A stretch of DNA of 64,000 nucleotides from an uncultured Oscillospiraceae bacterium (GCA_934565655.1 CAKTIE010000008.1:1-64000); one strand, 5' to 3'; counted from the first letter of the stretch, positions 33,262-42,293 are shown. Translations and numbers: made by a program. The notes: generated by a model not told the origin, from the sequence alone.

Positions 33262-34148
33262 CCCAGCCGTGTGCAGGTAACACCGGCGGGCAGAGCCGCT
33301 TCGTCAACCGTAACGGTGTAGTCGTCGTAGCTTCTGGGGGTGGTGACGTCGTCCTTGTGAGCGGCCTTTACCAGATCAAACAGCTTATGGGCCGGAGCGC
33401 AGCCCAGCTCGGAGTCGTGCTTGAACACGATCAACTCCCGCACAGCCATCTTGCCGCGGGCGGCGGAGTGGTCGTTCTCAAACATATTCAGGATGGCTGT
33501 CCACAATAGGTTCAGGTCATCCTCAGAGAAGCCGGTGGTCTTGCGGGCCAGATTGGCGGAAACATAGCCCTCCACCCGGTACAGACCATAGGGCACGATG
33601 TACTTGCGGCCCATTTCGGTGCCTTTCTTCTCCGCGTCCGATTCCGTGGTAATGGCTACGCGGGTGATAGTGACCTCCTGGGGCATGATCGGGTCAACGC
33701 TGCGGGCAAAGCCCAGCTGCACCGGCCCACGCACCTGACCGCAGTTCAGCGCGCCCTTGACAAAGGTGGTCATTACCGCGCCGAAGGTACGGATATCGTA
33801 GAAATTCCGGCACATGAAGTCCCGCAGCTTTTCATCCAGATGCTCGTCCTTCTTTTTGGCGTCCTTCAGCTTGTCCGCATCAACGCCCACATAGGCGCAG
33901 GCCTCTTTGTCGCTGGTGTTCAGGGGTACGCCGTCCTTGATGTAGATGCGGTAGCCCTCCTCCCCTTCCTTCGCCATCTCCACATAGTTGCGGATCTTGC
34001 GCTTCAGGCAGACGTCCGTCACCAGACCGTAGCCGGTCTCAGGATCTACACGGGGCATGTTGCCCGCATCGGGGTCGCCGTTGGGATTGCCGTTCTCTAC
34101 ATCGAAAAATACCACAAATTCATACCGGTTCTTGATAGGCTCAGACAT
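33258..34148 (-). CDS. cas7: Type I-C Cascade backbone protein Cas7 (Csd2)
   Basis: This 296-aa protein begins KNRYEFVVFFDVENGNPNGDPDAGNMPRVDPETG, the signature of Csd2/Cas7c. It coats the crRNA spacer and forms the Cascade backbone. I chose the ATG at 34148, because the upstream open frame lies inside the cas8c C-terminus. The coding region overlaps the cas8c stop by 8 nt. Confidence 0.95.
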   Translation of the reverse strand: MSEPIKNRYEFVVFFDVENGNPNGDPDAGNMPRVDPETGYGLVTDVCLKRKIRNYVEMAKEGEEGYRIYIKDGVPLNTSDKEACAYVGVDADKLKDAKKKDEHLDEKLRDFMCRNFYDIRTFGAVMTTFVKGALNCGQVRGPVQLGFARSVDPIMPQEVTITRVAITTESDAEKKGTEMGRKYIVPYGLYRVEGYVSANLARKTTGFSEDDLNLLWTAILNMFENDHSAARGKMAVRELIVFKHDSELGCAPAHKLFDLVKAAHKDDVTTPRSYDDYTVTVDEAALPAGVTCTRLG

Positions 34149-35880
34149 TTTCGTTCTCCTCCTTTTTCGTATACCGCTTCTGTGTCTGGTGGTAGTAGCC
34201 AAGGTCAAAAGCACCCTGCTGGGCCAGCGTCATGCGGGCGGGATAGCTCTCGCCCAACACGCCTTTCAATGCGCTGACCTGCTTGTCGAAATAGACGCGC
34301 CGTCCGGCTTCCAGCTTCCGCAGATGCTTCTGATAGAGATTGTTCAACACCGGGAAGATGCTGGCGGGCATGGCCGCCGCCGAGTTGAAATACTTATCCT
34401 TGATGGTCGTGTTGATGCCGGGATTTGCCGTCTGCTGTGCCGCTTCGTAAACGGAGAACAACCGGCCCAGCGTGTAGGGAATGTTGGTACTGGCTTCGTT
34501 GAGACTCACGGTCAAAACCTCCTCTGGACAGTCTTTATGTGGATTTTTCAGATAATACGCCTTGATGATGGCCGCGCGGCCCCATGTGATATCTCGCTCC
34601 GCGCGGATCCGCAGCATGACAGCCTCCAGCAGCGACGCGGGGTACAGTCCGCCGGAAAAGACCGCCCGTGCCGTGGCGCCCGCCATGGCCGGTGAAGGAG
34701 ACTTATCCTTTGAATTGAGATTCACCGTCTCCCGCAGCAGTGCCCACAGGGACAGTGCGCCGGGCTTTGCGTAGGCGGGCTTCACGATCTCCAGCCGCTC
34801 ATAGTGGTCGTTGACATTCCGCATCAGCCTGCCGAAGCTGTCCCGCAGGAAGAATCGGACAGAGAGCCGGGCCGCATTGGGCACCAGACCCAGAATGTAA
34901 AAGGTACGGTTGGGATCGACGCCCAGTTCCTTGCAGGGCAACCCCTTTGCCAGGTCTCTCAGCGCCGCGCGCAGGTCGTTGTCCGATATGGTCGATGGCA
35001 TTTTGTCGGACATGAAGGACATGAACAAATCCTGATAAACAGGATCCGCGCCCTCTGCCCAGCAGACGATGGTGGTATCGCCGATGACCTGCACATTGTC
35101 TCTGTCCGCCAGCAGATGGTTCAATGCGGCGGTGTAGGCAAAGGCCGCGTACTTGCCCACCGGGGCGTTGTAGTTCTGTTCCCGTCCATAGGAGCAAAAG
35201 GCTGGCGCGTTGAACGACACCAGCGCCGCGCCGCTGGACTGTGCATCCCGCACCCCCTTGATGGCAGGATGGGTGGCAGTGATCTCATCCTCACAGCCTG
35301 TGACAAGGCACTGCATCCTCACAGCATCCTCGTCCGCGCCATCCCGATACCGCTGCCATGCCTCACGGATAGCGGCGTCCTCATGAGAGTAGCAGCCATC
35401 CACCCGGAACAGCAGATTCCCGCCTGCGGTGATCGTCTCGTACTGTCCGGACAAGGCGGGGTGCTCCATCGCTTCTTCCGGCTGCCAGGTGTCGAAGAAG
35501 GCCAGAATCGCTTTGGCAACGGGAGAATCTACACCATCTAATACAGCATGATGCAGGCTTGCAGCGGCGTGGAAGCAGTCCCGGCTGCGCTCCGGCTTTC
35601 CCTTCTGGTCAACGCCCAGCAGATAGGCGGAGTTGTCCCACAGGAAGTTGGAAGCAATACCAACGGTACGCTTTACCGGGGCAGGCAACTTTTCGATCGT
35701 CTGGGGTATCAGTGTCTTTCCCTTTTCGGACGGCTGTTGAATATTGATAATCTGCGTCACCTGACCGTCTTTATCAAGGCACAGGGCAAAGCTGATCTTT
35801 GCGGGGTTCCATCCGGGCGCGGCAATATCGCCGCGCAGGAGAAGATCCTCGTAATACTGCGTCAGCGCTTGCAGGATCAT
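34141..35880 (-). CDS. cas8c: Type I-C Cascade large subunit Cas8c (Csd1)
   Basis: This 579-aa protein begins MILQALTQYYEDLLLRGDIAAPGW and contains LPAPVKRTVGIASNFLWDNSAYLLGVD, as in Csd1. It recognises the PAM and, in I-C systems, also encodes an internally started small subunit (Cas11c) from its 3' end. I could not define that internal start with confidence. The start overlaps the cas5 stop by 4 nt. Confidence 0.95.
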   Translation of the reverse strand: MILQALTQYYEDLLLRGDIAAPGWNPAKISFALCLDKDGQVTQIINIQQPSEKGKTLIPQTIEKLPAPVKRTVGIASNFLWDNSAYLLGVDQKGKPERSRDCFHAAASLHHAVLDGVDSPVAKAILAFFDTWQPEEAMEHPALSGQYETITAGGNLLFRVDGCYSHEDAAIREAWQRYRDGADEDAVRMQCLVTGCEDEITATHPAIKGVRDAQSSGAALVSFNAPAFCSYGREQNYNAPVGKYAAFAYTAALNHLLADRDNVQVIGDTTIVCWAEGADPVYQDLFMSFMSDKMPSTISDNDLRAALRDLAKGLPCKELGVDPNRTFYILGLVPNAARLSVRFFLRDSFGRLMRNVNDHYERLEIVKPAYAKPGALSLWALLRETVNLNSKDKSPSPAMAGATARAVFSGGLYPASLLEAVMLRIRAERDITWGRAAIIKAYYLKNPHKDCPEEVLTVSLNEASTNIPYTLGRLFSVYEAAQQTANPGINTTIKDKYFNSAAAMPASIFPVLNNLYQKHLRKLEAGRRVYFDKQVSALKGVLGESYPARMTLAQQGAFDLGYYHQTQKRYTKKEENENV

Positions 35881-36539
35881 CCCCTCACCTCCTCGCTGTC
35901 CCATGGCGGCACGACCATCACGCCATCCGTTAGGCTGGCGCGGAAGAACCGGGGCGTGATGGTCTGGGGATCGGTGTAGTTCATATCCAGCAGCATCCAG
36001 CCCAGATCACGGACACCCTTCAGCTCCTCTGGACAGGGCGGCAGCTCCGTGCAGCGGCGGAAATGAGCAGGAAATTCCCGTGTGCCGAAATAGGGCATAC
36101 TGTAACACTGGCCCCGCTCCAGACGGCGCTTGATGATGTCCTGAAACTTTCCGGCGTTGTCGCCGGGCGCCGCATTCTCCGTCAGGTCAAAATGGGCGTC
36201 GATCACATAATGTACATCCCGCAGCACCATGGCCGCCCGCTGCTGGATGCTCTCCGGCGCGGCAAGATACAGCTCACCTTGTCCTTTTTCCATGACGGTT
36301 TTTACCTTACGGGCACTGATGGTGTCCTTCACCTCATTGCGGCGGATATTGGTGAAGCGAATGGGACTGCATACATGGATGAGGTCAATGCGCCATTTCA
36401 TGCCTGGATGCCAGTAAATGCTTTCCAGCAGCCCGCGGGCCGCCGACGGCGTCATGACGTCATAGCTGACGCGTTCCGTTTTCATCTCCGGTCGCGTGAA
36501 TAGCGCGTAATCACCCCACACTTCCACTTGTATCGCCAT
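35877..36539 (-). CDS. cas5c: Type I-C Cas5 (Cas5d), crRNA-processing endonuclease
   Basis: This 220-aa protein begins MAIQVEVWGDYALFTRPEMKTERVSYDVMTPSAARGLLESIYWHP, the family's RAMP start. In I-C, which lacks Cas6, Cas5 cuts pre-crRNA at the repeat stem base and stays bound to the 5' handle. The Lys/Tyr/His residues of the active site could lie in the N-terminal half but I cannot assign them with certainty. It follows cas3 by 66 nt. Confidence 0.94.
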   Translation of the reverse strand: MAIQVEVWGDYALFTRPEMKTERVSYDVMTPSAARGLLESIYWHPGMKWRIDLIHVCSPIRFTNIRRNEVKDTISARKVKTVMEKGQGELYLAAPESIQQRAAMVLRDVHYVIDAHFDLTENAAPGDNAGKFQDIIKRRLERGQCYSMPYFGTREFPAHFRRCTELPPCPEELKGVRDLGWMLLDMNYTDPQTITPRFFRASLTDGVMVVPPWDSEEVRG

Positions 36540-36605
36540 AAAATCACTCCCTTCTCTTTGTTTGTAAACATAGCGTATATGGTATGGTGTCTAATAGAAC
36601 GGACG

Positions 36606-38786
36606 TCAGATAAACTCTGCCTTACCCGTCTCCGGCTCCAGAGACAGGCCCATAGTTTCGCTGTACAGCGTCAGATCCGTCAGAATCGCGCTGTCCTCGT
36701 CCAATGCGGGAACCTCCCGCGCCGTCAGCAAGGCGCCTGCATTGTACAGCGCCTGAAAGTGCTTATCGTATACGGAAACGGCATAACGGCCCAGCTTGCG
36801 ATACAGCTTCTTGGAGCATTCGCCAGCTTGCAGGCGATGAAGCAAGGCAGCACCTTCGCCATAGGGAATGTAGACGGTGTATGTATTCCGGTCGATGAGA
36901 TGGAACTTCTCCGCCACCGTCCGGAACGGAAATTCGCAGCCCTCGATGCCCTGCGTAAACGCCTTGATAACGCCCTGCTTGTCCAGTGCGTCGCCGGTCA
37001 GATCGCGCAGGCTGTGGAAATACCGAGCCATCGTCTCAGGCGCGGCAGGGTCACGCGCCTCGTTCAGTGCTTCTCTGGCCGCGCCGATGGCGGTTTGAAA
37101 GAGCACCGGCGGCAGCTCCGTCCGCTCGAAGATCGTGACAATGCTCTCGCTCGCAGGATGCTTTCCTTCACGGTTGCAGCGGCCCGCCGCCTGCATGACG
37201 GAATCAAGCCCCACCAGCTCCCGGTATACGGCGGGAAAATCCACATCGACGCCCGCTTCGATCAGCGAGGTGGAGACCACACGGCACGGCTTCCCCTGCT
37301 TCAGTCGTTCTCTGATCTCCCCAAGCAGCGTCAGACGCTGCGCCGGGATCATCAGAGTGGACAAGTGATAGCTGCCCTCCGGCGGCAGCAGTGCGTATAT
37401 GCTTTGGGCCGCTTTGCGGCTGTTGACGATGCAGAGGACTTGCCGCTGCTCGCTCAGCTGCTCCGCCAGCGCCTCATCGGTCAGCGTTCCGGCCTGCCGG
37501 AAGGTCACTCGACGGAAGCGGTCATACAGTGCCGCCGTCTGCGGGCAGAGCTCCGTCACGGGACAGTCTGGCGCATAGGTGCGCAGCAGGTCGCCCAGTG
37601 ATGGCTGCGTTGCGGTGCAGAGCACCACCGTAGAGTGAAATTGCTCCGCCAGCGAAGCCATGGCCGCCACACAGGGCCGCAGATGCGGCAGCGGCAGCAT
37701 CTGTGCTTCATCAAAGATAATGACGCTATTGGCCAGATTGTGCAGCTTGCGGCACTGGGAGGAGCGGGCAGCGTATAGGGACTCAAAGAACTGGACAGCC
37801 GTGGTCACCACTACCGGCATATCCCAATTCTCTGTGGCCAGTGCCTTCCGAATATCCTCCGCCGGTGCACCGTCGGAGAGGTCGAACTGCACGCCGGAAT
37901 GGTGCTCCAGCACATTGCCGCTTCCCAGAATATTCCGAAACACCTGGGCGTTCTGGTCGATGATGGAGGTATACGGGATGACGTAGATCACCCGCTGCAT
38001 CCCATGTTCCGCCGTATGGCGCAGCGCGAAGGCCAGCGACGCCACCGTTTTTCCGCCGCCGGTAGGGACCGTCAACGTGTAAATGCCTTTTGGTTTACTG
38101 CCCGCATTCAGGCAGGTATTCAGGATCTCACAACGTAGCCGGTTCAGCTCTGTCTTGGGCTGCTGCCATGGCTCGATGTACGCTTGCAGCCGTGCCAATA
38201 GTGCAGGAGTATCATCATATCCGCCCCGCCCTCGTTCACCGTTCATGAACTGCTCCGTATCCAGAAAGTCGGCGTCCACCAGGCAGGAATAGAGCATCCT
38301 TGTCCAGAAAGAAGCTTGCAGAGGAGCCAGCTTTTGTGCCAGCGAGGCCGGCGGCGGAGGTAACGCCACGCTGCTTTCACCGCAGCAATCCAGATACTGT
38401 TCGTCGCGTCCTTTCAGCAGCCGCCCATAGAATGTACCATCGTCCTTCCGGGCCGTTTTCATATTGCCAAAATCCGGCAGACCGCCGTGATGTCCCGCCA
38501 CGCAGGCGGAAACATAGGGATTTCCCCGCACGGCGCAGGCCATTGCTCCCGCTGTGGCGTGGTCAACGATGGGACCGTCGTTCAACAGGCGGTTTTGAAA
38601 TTCTTCTGTGCATTTACCGATGTCGTGGGTCAGTCCCGCCAGCTCCCCGTCGGCTTCCGCGCCGAATGCCGCCGCAAAGCCGCGGCAAAGCTCAGCCGTA
38701 CCCGCTAAGTGCTGGGCAACCGTCTGATATTCCTTATTGCCATTGGCGTTTTCCCGAACATGTGCATAGTACTGCAAAACCATCAT
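36606..38786 (-). CDS. cas3: CRISPR-associated helicase/nuclease Cas3
   Basis: This protein of about 726 aa has an N-terminal HD nuclease domain (QHLAGTAEL His, LTHDIGKC HD pair, VDHATAGA, GHHGGL) and an SF2 helicase (TGGGKTVASLAFALRH Walker A, IIFDEAQML as DEAQ box, AAGRCNREGKH motif VI). It unwinds and degrades target DNA recruited by Cascade. ATGs at 38786 and 38783 both sit against a GAGGGG site with very short spacing. The longer open frame upstream contains the cas promoter and is not coding. Confidence 0.93.
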   Translation of the reverse strand: MMVLQYYAHVRENANGNKEYQTVAQHLAGTAELCRGFAAAFGAEADGELAGLTHDIGKCTEEFQNRLLNDGPIVDHATAGAMACAVRGNPYVSACVAGHHGGLPDFGNMKTARKDDGTFYGRLLKGRDEQYLDCCGESSVALPPPPASLAQKLAPLQASFWTRMLYSCLVDADFLDTEQFMNGERGRGGYDDTPALLARLQAYIEPWQQPKTELNRLRCEILNTCLNAGSKPKGIYTLTVPTGGGKTVASLAFALRHTAEHGMQRVIYVIPYTSIIDQNAQVFRNILGSGNVLEHHSGVQFDLSDGAPAEDIRKALATENWDMPVVVTTAVQFFESLYAARSSQCRKLHNLANSVIIFDEAQMLPLPHLRPCVAAMASLAEQFHSTVVLCTATQPSLGDLLRTYAPDCPVTELCPQTAALYDRFRRVTFRQAGTLTDEALAEQLSEQRQVLCIVNSRKAAQSIYALLPPEGSYHLSTLMIPAQRLTLLGEIRERLKQGKPCRVVSTSLIEAGVDVDFPAVYRELVGLDSVMQAAGRCNREGKHPASESIVTIFERTELPPVLFQTAIGAAREALNEARDPAAPETMARYFHSLRDLTGDALDKQGVIKAFTQGIEGCEFPFRTVAEKFHLIDRNTYTVYIPYGEGAALLHRLQAGECSKKLYRKLGRYAVSVYDKHFQALYNAGALLTAREVPALDEDSAILTDLTLYSETMGLSLEPETGKAEFI

Positions 38787-38824
38787 CCCCTCTACGTGCG
38801 ATTCACTTTGCTCCTTGAACTGGC

Positions 38825-38914
38825 CTATAGTTTCTCCTCGCGGGCGCGTTCGGCGGAGCTGGGGATGCTTCGCTTCTCTGCCGCCTGTGTGATGGACATA
38901 TAATCCGTGGACAT
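38825..38914 (-). pseudogene. Remnant of a small helix-turn-helix gene in the cas leader
   Basis: ATG at 38914 reads 29 codons, starting MSTDYMSITQAAEKR, to a TAG at 38825. The first half resembles the start of small clostridial MerR-like HTH proteins (YISIxEAAEKW). The rest seems to have lost frame, and the +1 frame after about codon 11 continues open toward cas3. It lies between the cas promoter and cas3. It could be a decayed regulator, or a short upstream ORF that controls cas3. Confidence 0.3.
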
Positions 38915-39014
38915 TCTCTTTATCGCAAAATAGCAAAAAGCAGCCCTGCGAAAAGCACAGGACTGTTGGATAGTGCGGCTGGTGATTGGCCCTGTCGCAG
39001 TTTTTACTGTATAA

Positions 39015-39043
39015 ATTATATACCTTCCTGGGAACGAAGTCAA
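39015..39043 (-). promoter_or_regulatory. SigA-type promoter of the cas operon
   Basis: Minus strand TTGACT (39038-39043), a 17-bp spacer and TATAAT (39015-39020), about 230 nt before cas3. The long leader contains the HTH remnant. Confidence 0.75.
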
Positions 39044-39125
39044 ACAAACCACGTCTTTCATTTCCGTAGGCAGCACAAAAATGAGCCAGGGCTTTGTGGT
39101 AGTGCCAGAGCGGGGTGTCCGCGGT

Positions 39126-39137
39126 ATTTCAATCCAC
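39126..39137 (-). repeat. Isolated 12-nt copy of the CRISPR repeat handle
   Basis: Minus strand GTGGATTGAAAT is identical to the 3' end of the array repeat. The rest of the repeat is absent. It lies 83 bp upstream of the cas promoter -35, between that promoter and the tRNA promoter, in the same sense as the array. Confidence 0.7.
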
Positions 39138-39164
39138 AATAGGGCAAATATAGGTATTTTTCTC

Positions 39165-39193
39165 TTGACAGAATGGAAAATACTCTCTATAAT
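39165..39193 (+). promoter_or_regulatory. Consensus promoter of the tRNA gene
   Basis: TTGACA (39165-39170), a 17-bp spacer and TATAAT (39188-39193), starting transcription a few bases before the tRNA. Confidence 0.85.
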
Positions 39194-39204
39194 AAAAAAG
39201 CTTA

Positions 39205-39280
39205 CGGGGTGTAGCGCAGTTGGTAGCGCGCTTGGTTCGGGACCAAGAGGCCGGGGGTTCAAGTCCCCCCACTCCGACCA
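39205..39280 (+). tRNA. tRNA-Pro (anticodon CGG)
   Basis: This 76-nt tRNA with encoded CCA folds into the full cloverleaf. Acceptor arms are CGGGGTG/CACTCCG (one G-U), the anticodon stem is CTTGG/CCAAG with loop TTCGGGA (CGG at 34-36), and the T arm is GGGGG/CCCCC around TTCAAGT. It reads CCG proline codons. Confidence 0.95.
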
Positions 39281-39281
39281 T

Positions 39282-39334
39282 GCAGAGTGTCCTTATAGGA
39301 TCTGAGTATCCTGTAATGGACACTCTGCTTTTTT
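39282..39334 (+). terminator. Terminator after tRNA-Pro
   Basis: GCAGAGTGTCC (39282-39292) pairs with GGACACTCTGC (39318-39328), with an inner AGGAT/ATCCT pair, followed by six T. Confidence 0.85.
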
Positions 39335-39422
39335 ATGTGAAGAATGGTGAAAAGCTGACGAATAGCCCGTGAAAAGGCCGGAAATACTTCCTTTGATAAA
39401 CGATGCGAAAGGAGAACGGCAA

Positions 39423-40529
39423 ATGGAGAATGGCGGTATGCTTCCGGCTTGCTCCTGCGTCAAGCTGACATCAAAACAGGGACTTACCTACTGGTTCCGC
39501 ACCTGCGACCTGCACACCAGCGTGTGGGACGCAGGCGCACATGTGGTATCTTTTCCGGCGGGGACAGATATTCCCGTAAGCGTCGGCTCCTTGCGGACAC
39601 GGTATCCGATCCTGGGTATCACCTACAACGGGCAGGACAGTTGGCTGCTGGACGGCATTAACGGCGAGGGCCTGACAGGCGGTCTGCTGCTTCTGGAGGA
39701 GGGCACCAGCGTCAGCGGGCCGCAGGACGGGTATACCGGCGTAATGGGTATGAAACTGGTCACGGCGCTGCTGGCCGTTTGCCGGGATATTGCCGAGGTG
39801 TGCGACGCGGCCAGGACGATCCGGATCACAGATGTGCCGATAGAGGACGGCAGCGTGCCAGCGACGATGCACTATTTTTTTGCTGACGCCGCAGGCCGTA
39901 CTGCGGCGCTGGAGGCGACTGATCCGGCGCATCCGGGGCAGCTGCAGGTCTACCATGCCGACAGCATCGGCGTGATGACCAATTCCCCGCCCTATCCGCG
40001 GCAATTGGATAACCTGCGGTGGTTCCTTTCCCAGTCGCCGGAGCTGCACCGGGGCGGCGACGACTGTCCCATTACCCAACCGGCGTGGGAGGGCGTGCGG
40101 CTGTCCGGCGATCCAGGAGCGCCGCATCTGACGCAAAGCGGCGTGCTTCCCGCATCCTATGCATCATATGACCGCTTTGTGCGGCTGGCGGTGCTGAAAG
40201 CCCTGAACCATGACGGACAGTGGATGGACGACGGACAGATGCTGCCGCTGGGCAGCGGATTGATGCGCACGGTGTTTGAGCCCCACAGCCGGGGCGTTTA
40301 CCACTACCGCGCGCTGGATGCGGCAGGGATGCCCACAGGCAGCCGCGACGGCTATACCCAGTATACGGTGATGTACGATCTGCACCGGCGTGAGCTGTAT
40401 CTCCAGCCCTATGATGCCACCGCCTGGACAAGGGTGGCTTTGCAGGACTGCTCCTCCGCCGGGATCGAATACCATCCGGTGAGCCGTGACGCGCTGGGCG
40501 GTGTGGTGGATAGCCGCAGCATAGGCTGA
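39423..40529 (+). CDS. Linear amide C-N hydrolase (choloylglycine hydrolase/penicillin V acylase family)
   Basis: This protein of about 368 aa fits the Ntn-hydrolase group of bile salt hydrolase and penicillin V acylase. An early Cys (ACSC, residues 10 and 12 of the ATG start at 39423) would be the nucleophile after removal of the first residues. Later EATDP, TNSPPYPRQLDNLRW (Asn-Ser-Pro-Pro) and a C-terminal Arg region match the fold. It differs from true bile salt hydrolases, whose Cys is residue 2, so processing of about 9 or more residues would be needed and bile salt activity is not assured. GAAAGGAGAACGG precedes the ATG. Confidence 0.75.
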   Translation: MENGGMLPACSCVKLTSKQGLTYWFRTCDLHTSVWDAGAHVVSFPAGTDIPVSVGSLRTRYPILGITYNGQDSWLLDGINGEGLTGGLLLLEEGTSVSGPQDGYTGVMGMKLVTALLAVCRDIAEVCDAARTIRITDVPIEDGSVPATMHYFFADAAGRTAALEATDPAHPGQLQVYHADSIGVMTNSPPYPRQLDNLRWFLSQSPELHRGGDDCPITQPAWEGVRLSGDPGAPHLTQSGVLPASYASYDRFVRLAVLKALNHDGQWMDDGQMLPLGSGLMRTVFEPHSRGVYHYRALDAAGMPTGSRDGYTQYTVMYDLHRRELYLQPYDATAWTRVALQDCSSAGIEYHPVSRDALGGVVDSRSIG

Positions 40530-40572
40530 GAATAAGAAAACGAGAGCCAAAGGCTCTCGTTTTCTTATTCTC
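40528..40572. terminator. Bidirectional terminator, 21-bp stem
   Basis: Perfect arms (40528-40548 and 40552-40572) around AAA, overlapping the stop codons of both convergent genes. Confidence 0.85.
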
Positions 40573-41332
40573 AAAGTGTCAGGCCGAACTGGGCATAGCC
40601 CCAGGCCAGTTCATTGTCACGGAGTTCCCGTGCAGTGACAGTGTCGCCGTCGAACTCCTTGTAGAGATGGCCGTCCAGCGTGATGCGCCCTGTGGGGGTC
40701 TTGAGGGAGAACATCTCCTGCGGGAAGAAGGGGGAACTGGGATGGTTCTCGCAGAAGAAGGTGACGGCGTAGAAATCGCAGATCAGCTGCGGCTCCTCGG
40801 TAAAGGAATAGAACTGCCGCCACTCGCCGTTGTGGAGATCCATTACCACCCAGCCAAGGAAGTCATCCTTATCCAGCCGGTACGTCTCGCCGTACTGCTC
40901 CTGCACCAGCCCTTCCTCCATACGCAGCGGCTCACGGGGGCAGACCTCACCGGTGCCTACGTCGCACAGATAGGTGCCGTCCACGGCCTCCACCTTCAGT
41001 ACACGGTGGCGGCGCATGGGGATGGTGCTCTCGCCCCGCAGATAGCGGGCAAAGCAGTCGGTGACCTGATAGCCCAGCTGCCGCAGCAGCCAGCCATACA
41101 GGCCGTTCAGCTCAAAGCAGTAGCCGCCCCGGCGATTCACCACGATCTTTTCAAACAGGTCATCCTCCTCCAGCGAAAGAGGAATATTGCGGATGATGTC
41201 CAGATTTTCATAGGGGATGGTGGTGCAGTGAGCGTACTGGATCTTCTTCAGCAGCGCACCGTCGCACACGATATGCTCCGGCATCTCCAGACCGATGCGG
41301 TCAAAATAGGCTTTTACTTTATCCATTTTCAT
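40571..41332 (-). CDS. Arylamine N-acetyltransferase
   Basis: This 253-aa protein has the NAT catalytic triad: Cys72 in RRGGYCFELN, His109 in RRHRV and Asp124 in CDVGTG. YENLDII near residue 41 is the usual NAT motif. It moves acetyl or other acyl groups from CoA to an amine. Its start overlaps the end of the Gfo/Idh gene by 14 nt, so it is the last gene of the sugar/cyclitol operon, an unexpected partner. The physiological acceptor is not known. Confidence 0.88.
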   Translation of the reverse strand: MKMDKVKAYFDRIGLEMPEHIVCDGALLKKIQYAHCTTIPYENLDIIRNIPLSLEEDDLFEKIVVNRRGGYCFELNGLYGWLLRQLGYQVTDCFARYLRGESTIPMRRHRVLKVEAVDGTYLCDVGTGEVCPREPLRMEEGLVQEQYGETYRLDKDDFLGWVVMDLHNGEWRQFYSFTEEPQLICDFYAVTFFCENHPSSPFFPQEMFSLKTPTGRITLDGHLYKEFDGDTVTARELRDNELAWGYAQFGLTL

Positions 41333-42293
41333 TCTCCGATATCTTTTCCAGCAGCGAGACCACCGTCAGCAGCTGCTCGCGCGTTACATAGGGGGACGGC
41401 TCATGACGGCGGGCGCAGTCCAGAAAATGGCTCAGCTCGTTATAATACCAGCCGCAGGGCGGCACATTGATGCCGGTGGACACGGTGACCGCGTCGGCGG
41501 TGTCGAACACCTCCGGCTCCCTGCCGAACTGATAGCCGGTCAGCGTCTGGCCGTCGTTGATGAGCATGCCGTTTTCAAAATAGACGCGCCAGCGTGCCGT
41601 CCAGGGGATGGGCGCGTTGAACCACGCCGCCTCGGCACAGACGTGCAGATCGCCAAAGGTATACTGGAAGCGGTACTGCTCCCGGTAGGTCTTATCCGCG
41701 CCGCCGCAAGAGGTGACCGCCACGCCGTCCGGTGTGCCGAACAGCGAGACGATGATATCCAGATCGTGGATATGCAGGTCAAAGGGCAGCAGGCCGGATT
41801 TATCCCTGTCGAACAGCCAGCCGCCCTGCATCCACTGAGGGCAGGCGGACAGCCGCTCAAACACCGCGTCCAGCGGCTTGCCGTAGGTGCCGTCCTTCAC
41901 GATGCGGCGGAGGACCTCCACCTCTTTGGTGAATTGCAGCACCTGCGCCACATACAGCTGGCAGCCCTTGGCGCGCGCCGTATCCAGCATCTCTCTTGCG
42001 TCGGCGGAACTCAGGGCAATGGGCTTTTCCACGATGGTGTCCTTACCGCAGCGCAGGCTTTCCATCACCATGTTGTGGTGGGTATAGGTGGGTGTGCAGA
42101 TATCCACGATATCCACATGGGCCGCCATCTCTTCGATGGTGGCGTACAGCGGCAGGTTCCACTCCTCCGCGGCGGCCCGCGCCTTATCGCTGGTGCCGCA
42201 CAGCGCCGTCACGGCGCAGTCGGGGATCTCTTTGAAATTGGCGTAGTGTACCCGGCCCATACCGCCGGTTCCCACCAGTCCGATCTTGATCAT
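41319..42293 (-). CDS. Gfo/Idh/MocA-family oxidoreductase
   Basis: This 324-aa protein has an N-terminal Rossmann domain (VGTGGMGRVHYANF, residues 6-19) and the EKPIALS motif (about 94-100) whose Lys is catalytic, then the C-terminal oligomerisation domain. Family members oxidise sugars or cyclitols such as inositol with NAD(P). It follows the two TIM-barrel isomerase genes with 9 nt spacing and shares the operon with a ribose-type ABC importer. Confidence 0.87.
   Translation of the reverse strand: MIKIGLVGTGGMGRVHYANFKEIPDCAVTALCGTSDKARAAAEEWNLPLYATIEEMAAHVDIVDICTPTYTHHNMVMESLRCGKDTIVEKPIALSSADAREMLDTARAKGCQLYVAQVLQFTKEVEVLRRIVKDGTYGKPLDAVFERLSACPQWMQGGWLFDRDKSGLLPFDLHIHDLDIIVSLFGTPDGVAVTSCGGADKTYREQYRFQYTFGDLHVCAEAAWFNAPIPWTARWRVYFENGMLINDGQTLTGYQFGREPEVFDTADAVTVSTGINVPPCGWYYNELSHFLDCARRHEPSPYVTREQLLTVVSLLEKISENENG

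Noticed and set aside
36528..37601. Plus-strand open frame across cas3 and cas5
   Set aside because: Antisense to two confidently identified cas genes, with Arg/Gln-rich composition and no motif.
39205..39280. tRNA-Pro as the integration site of the CRISPR locus
   Set aside because: No duplicate of the tRNA 3' end was seen on the far side of the cas/array block, and no integrase lies near.
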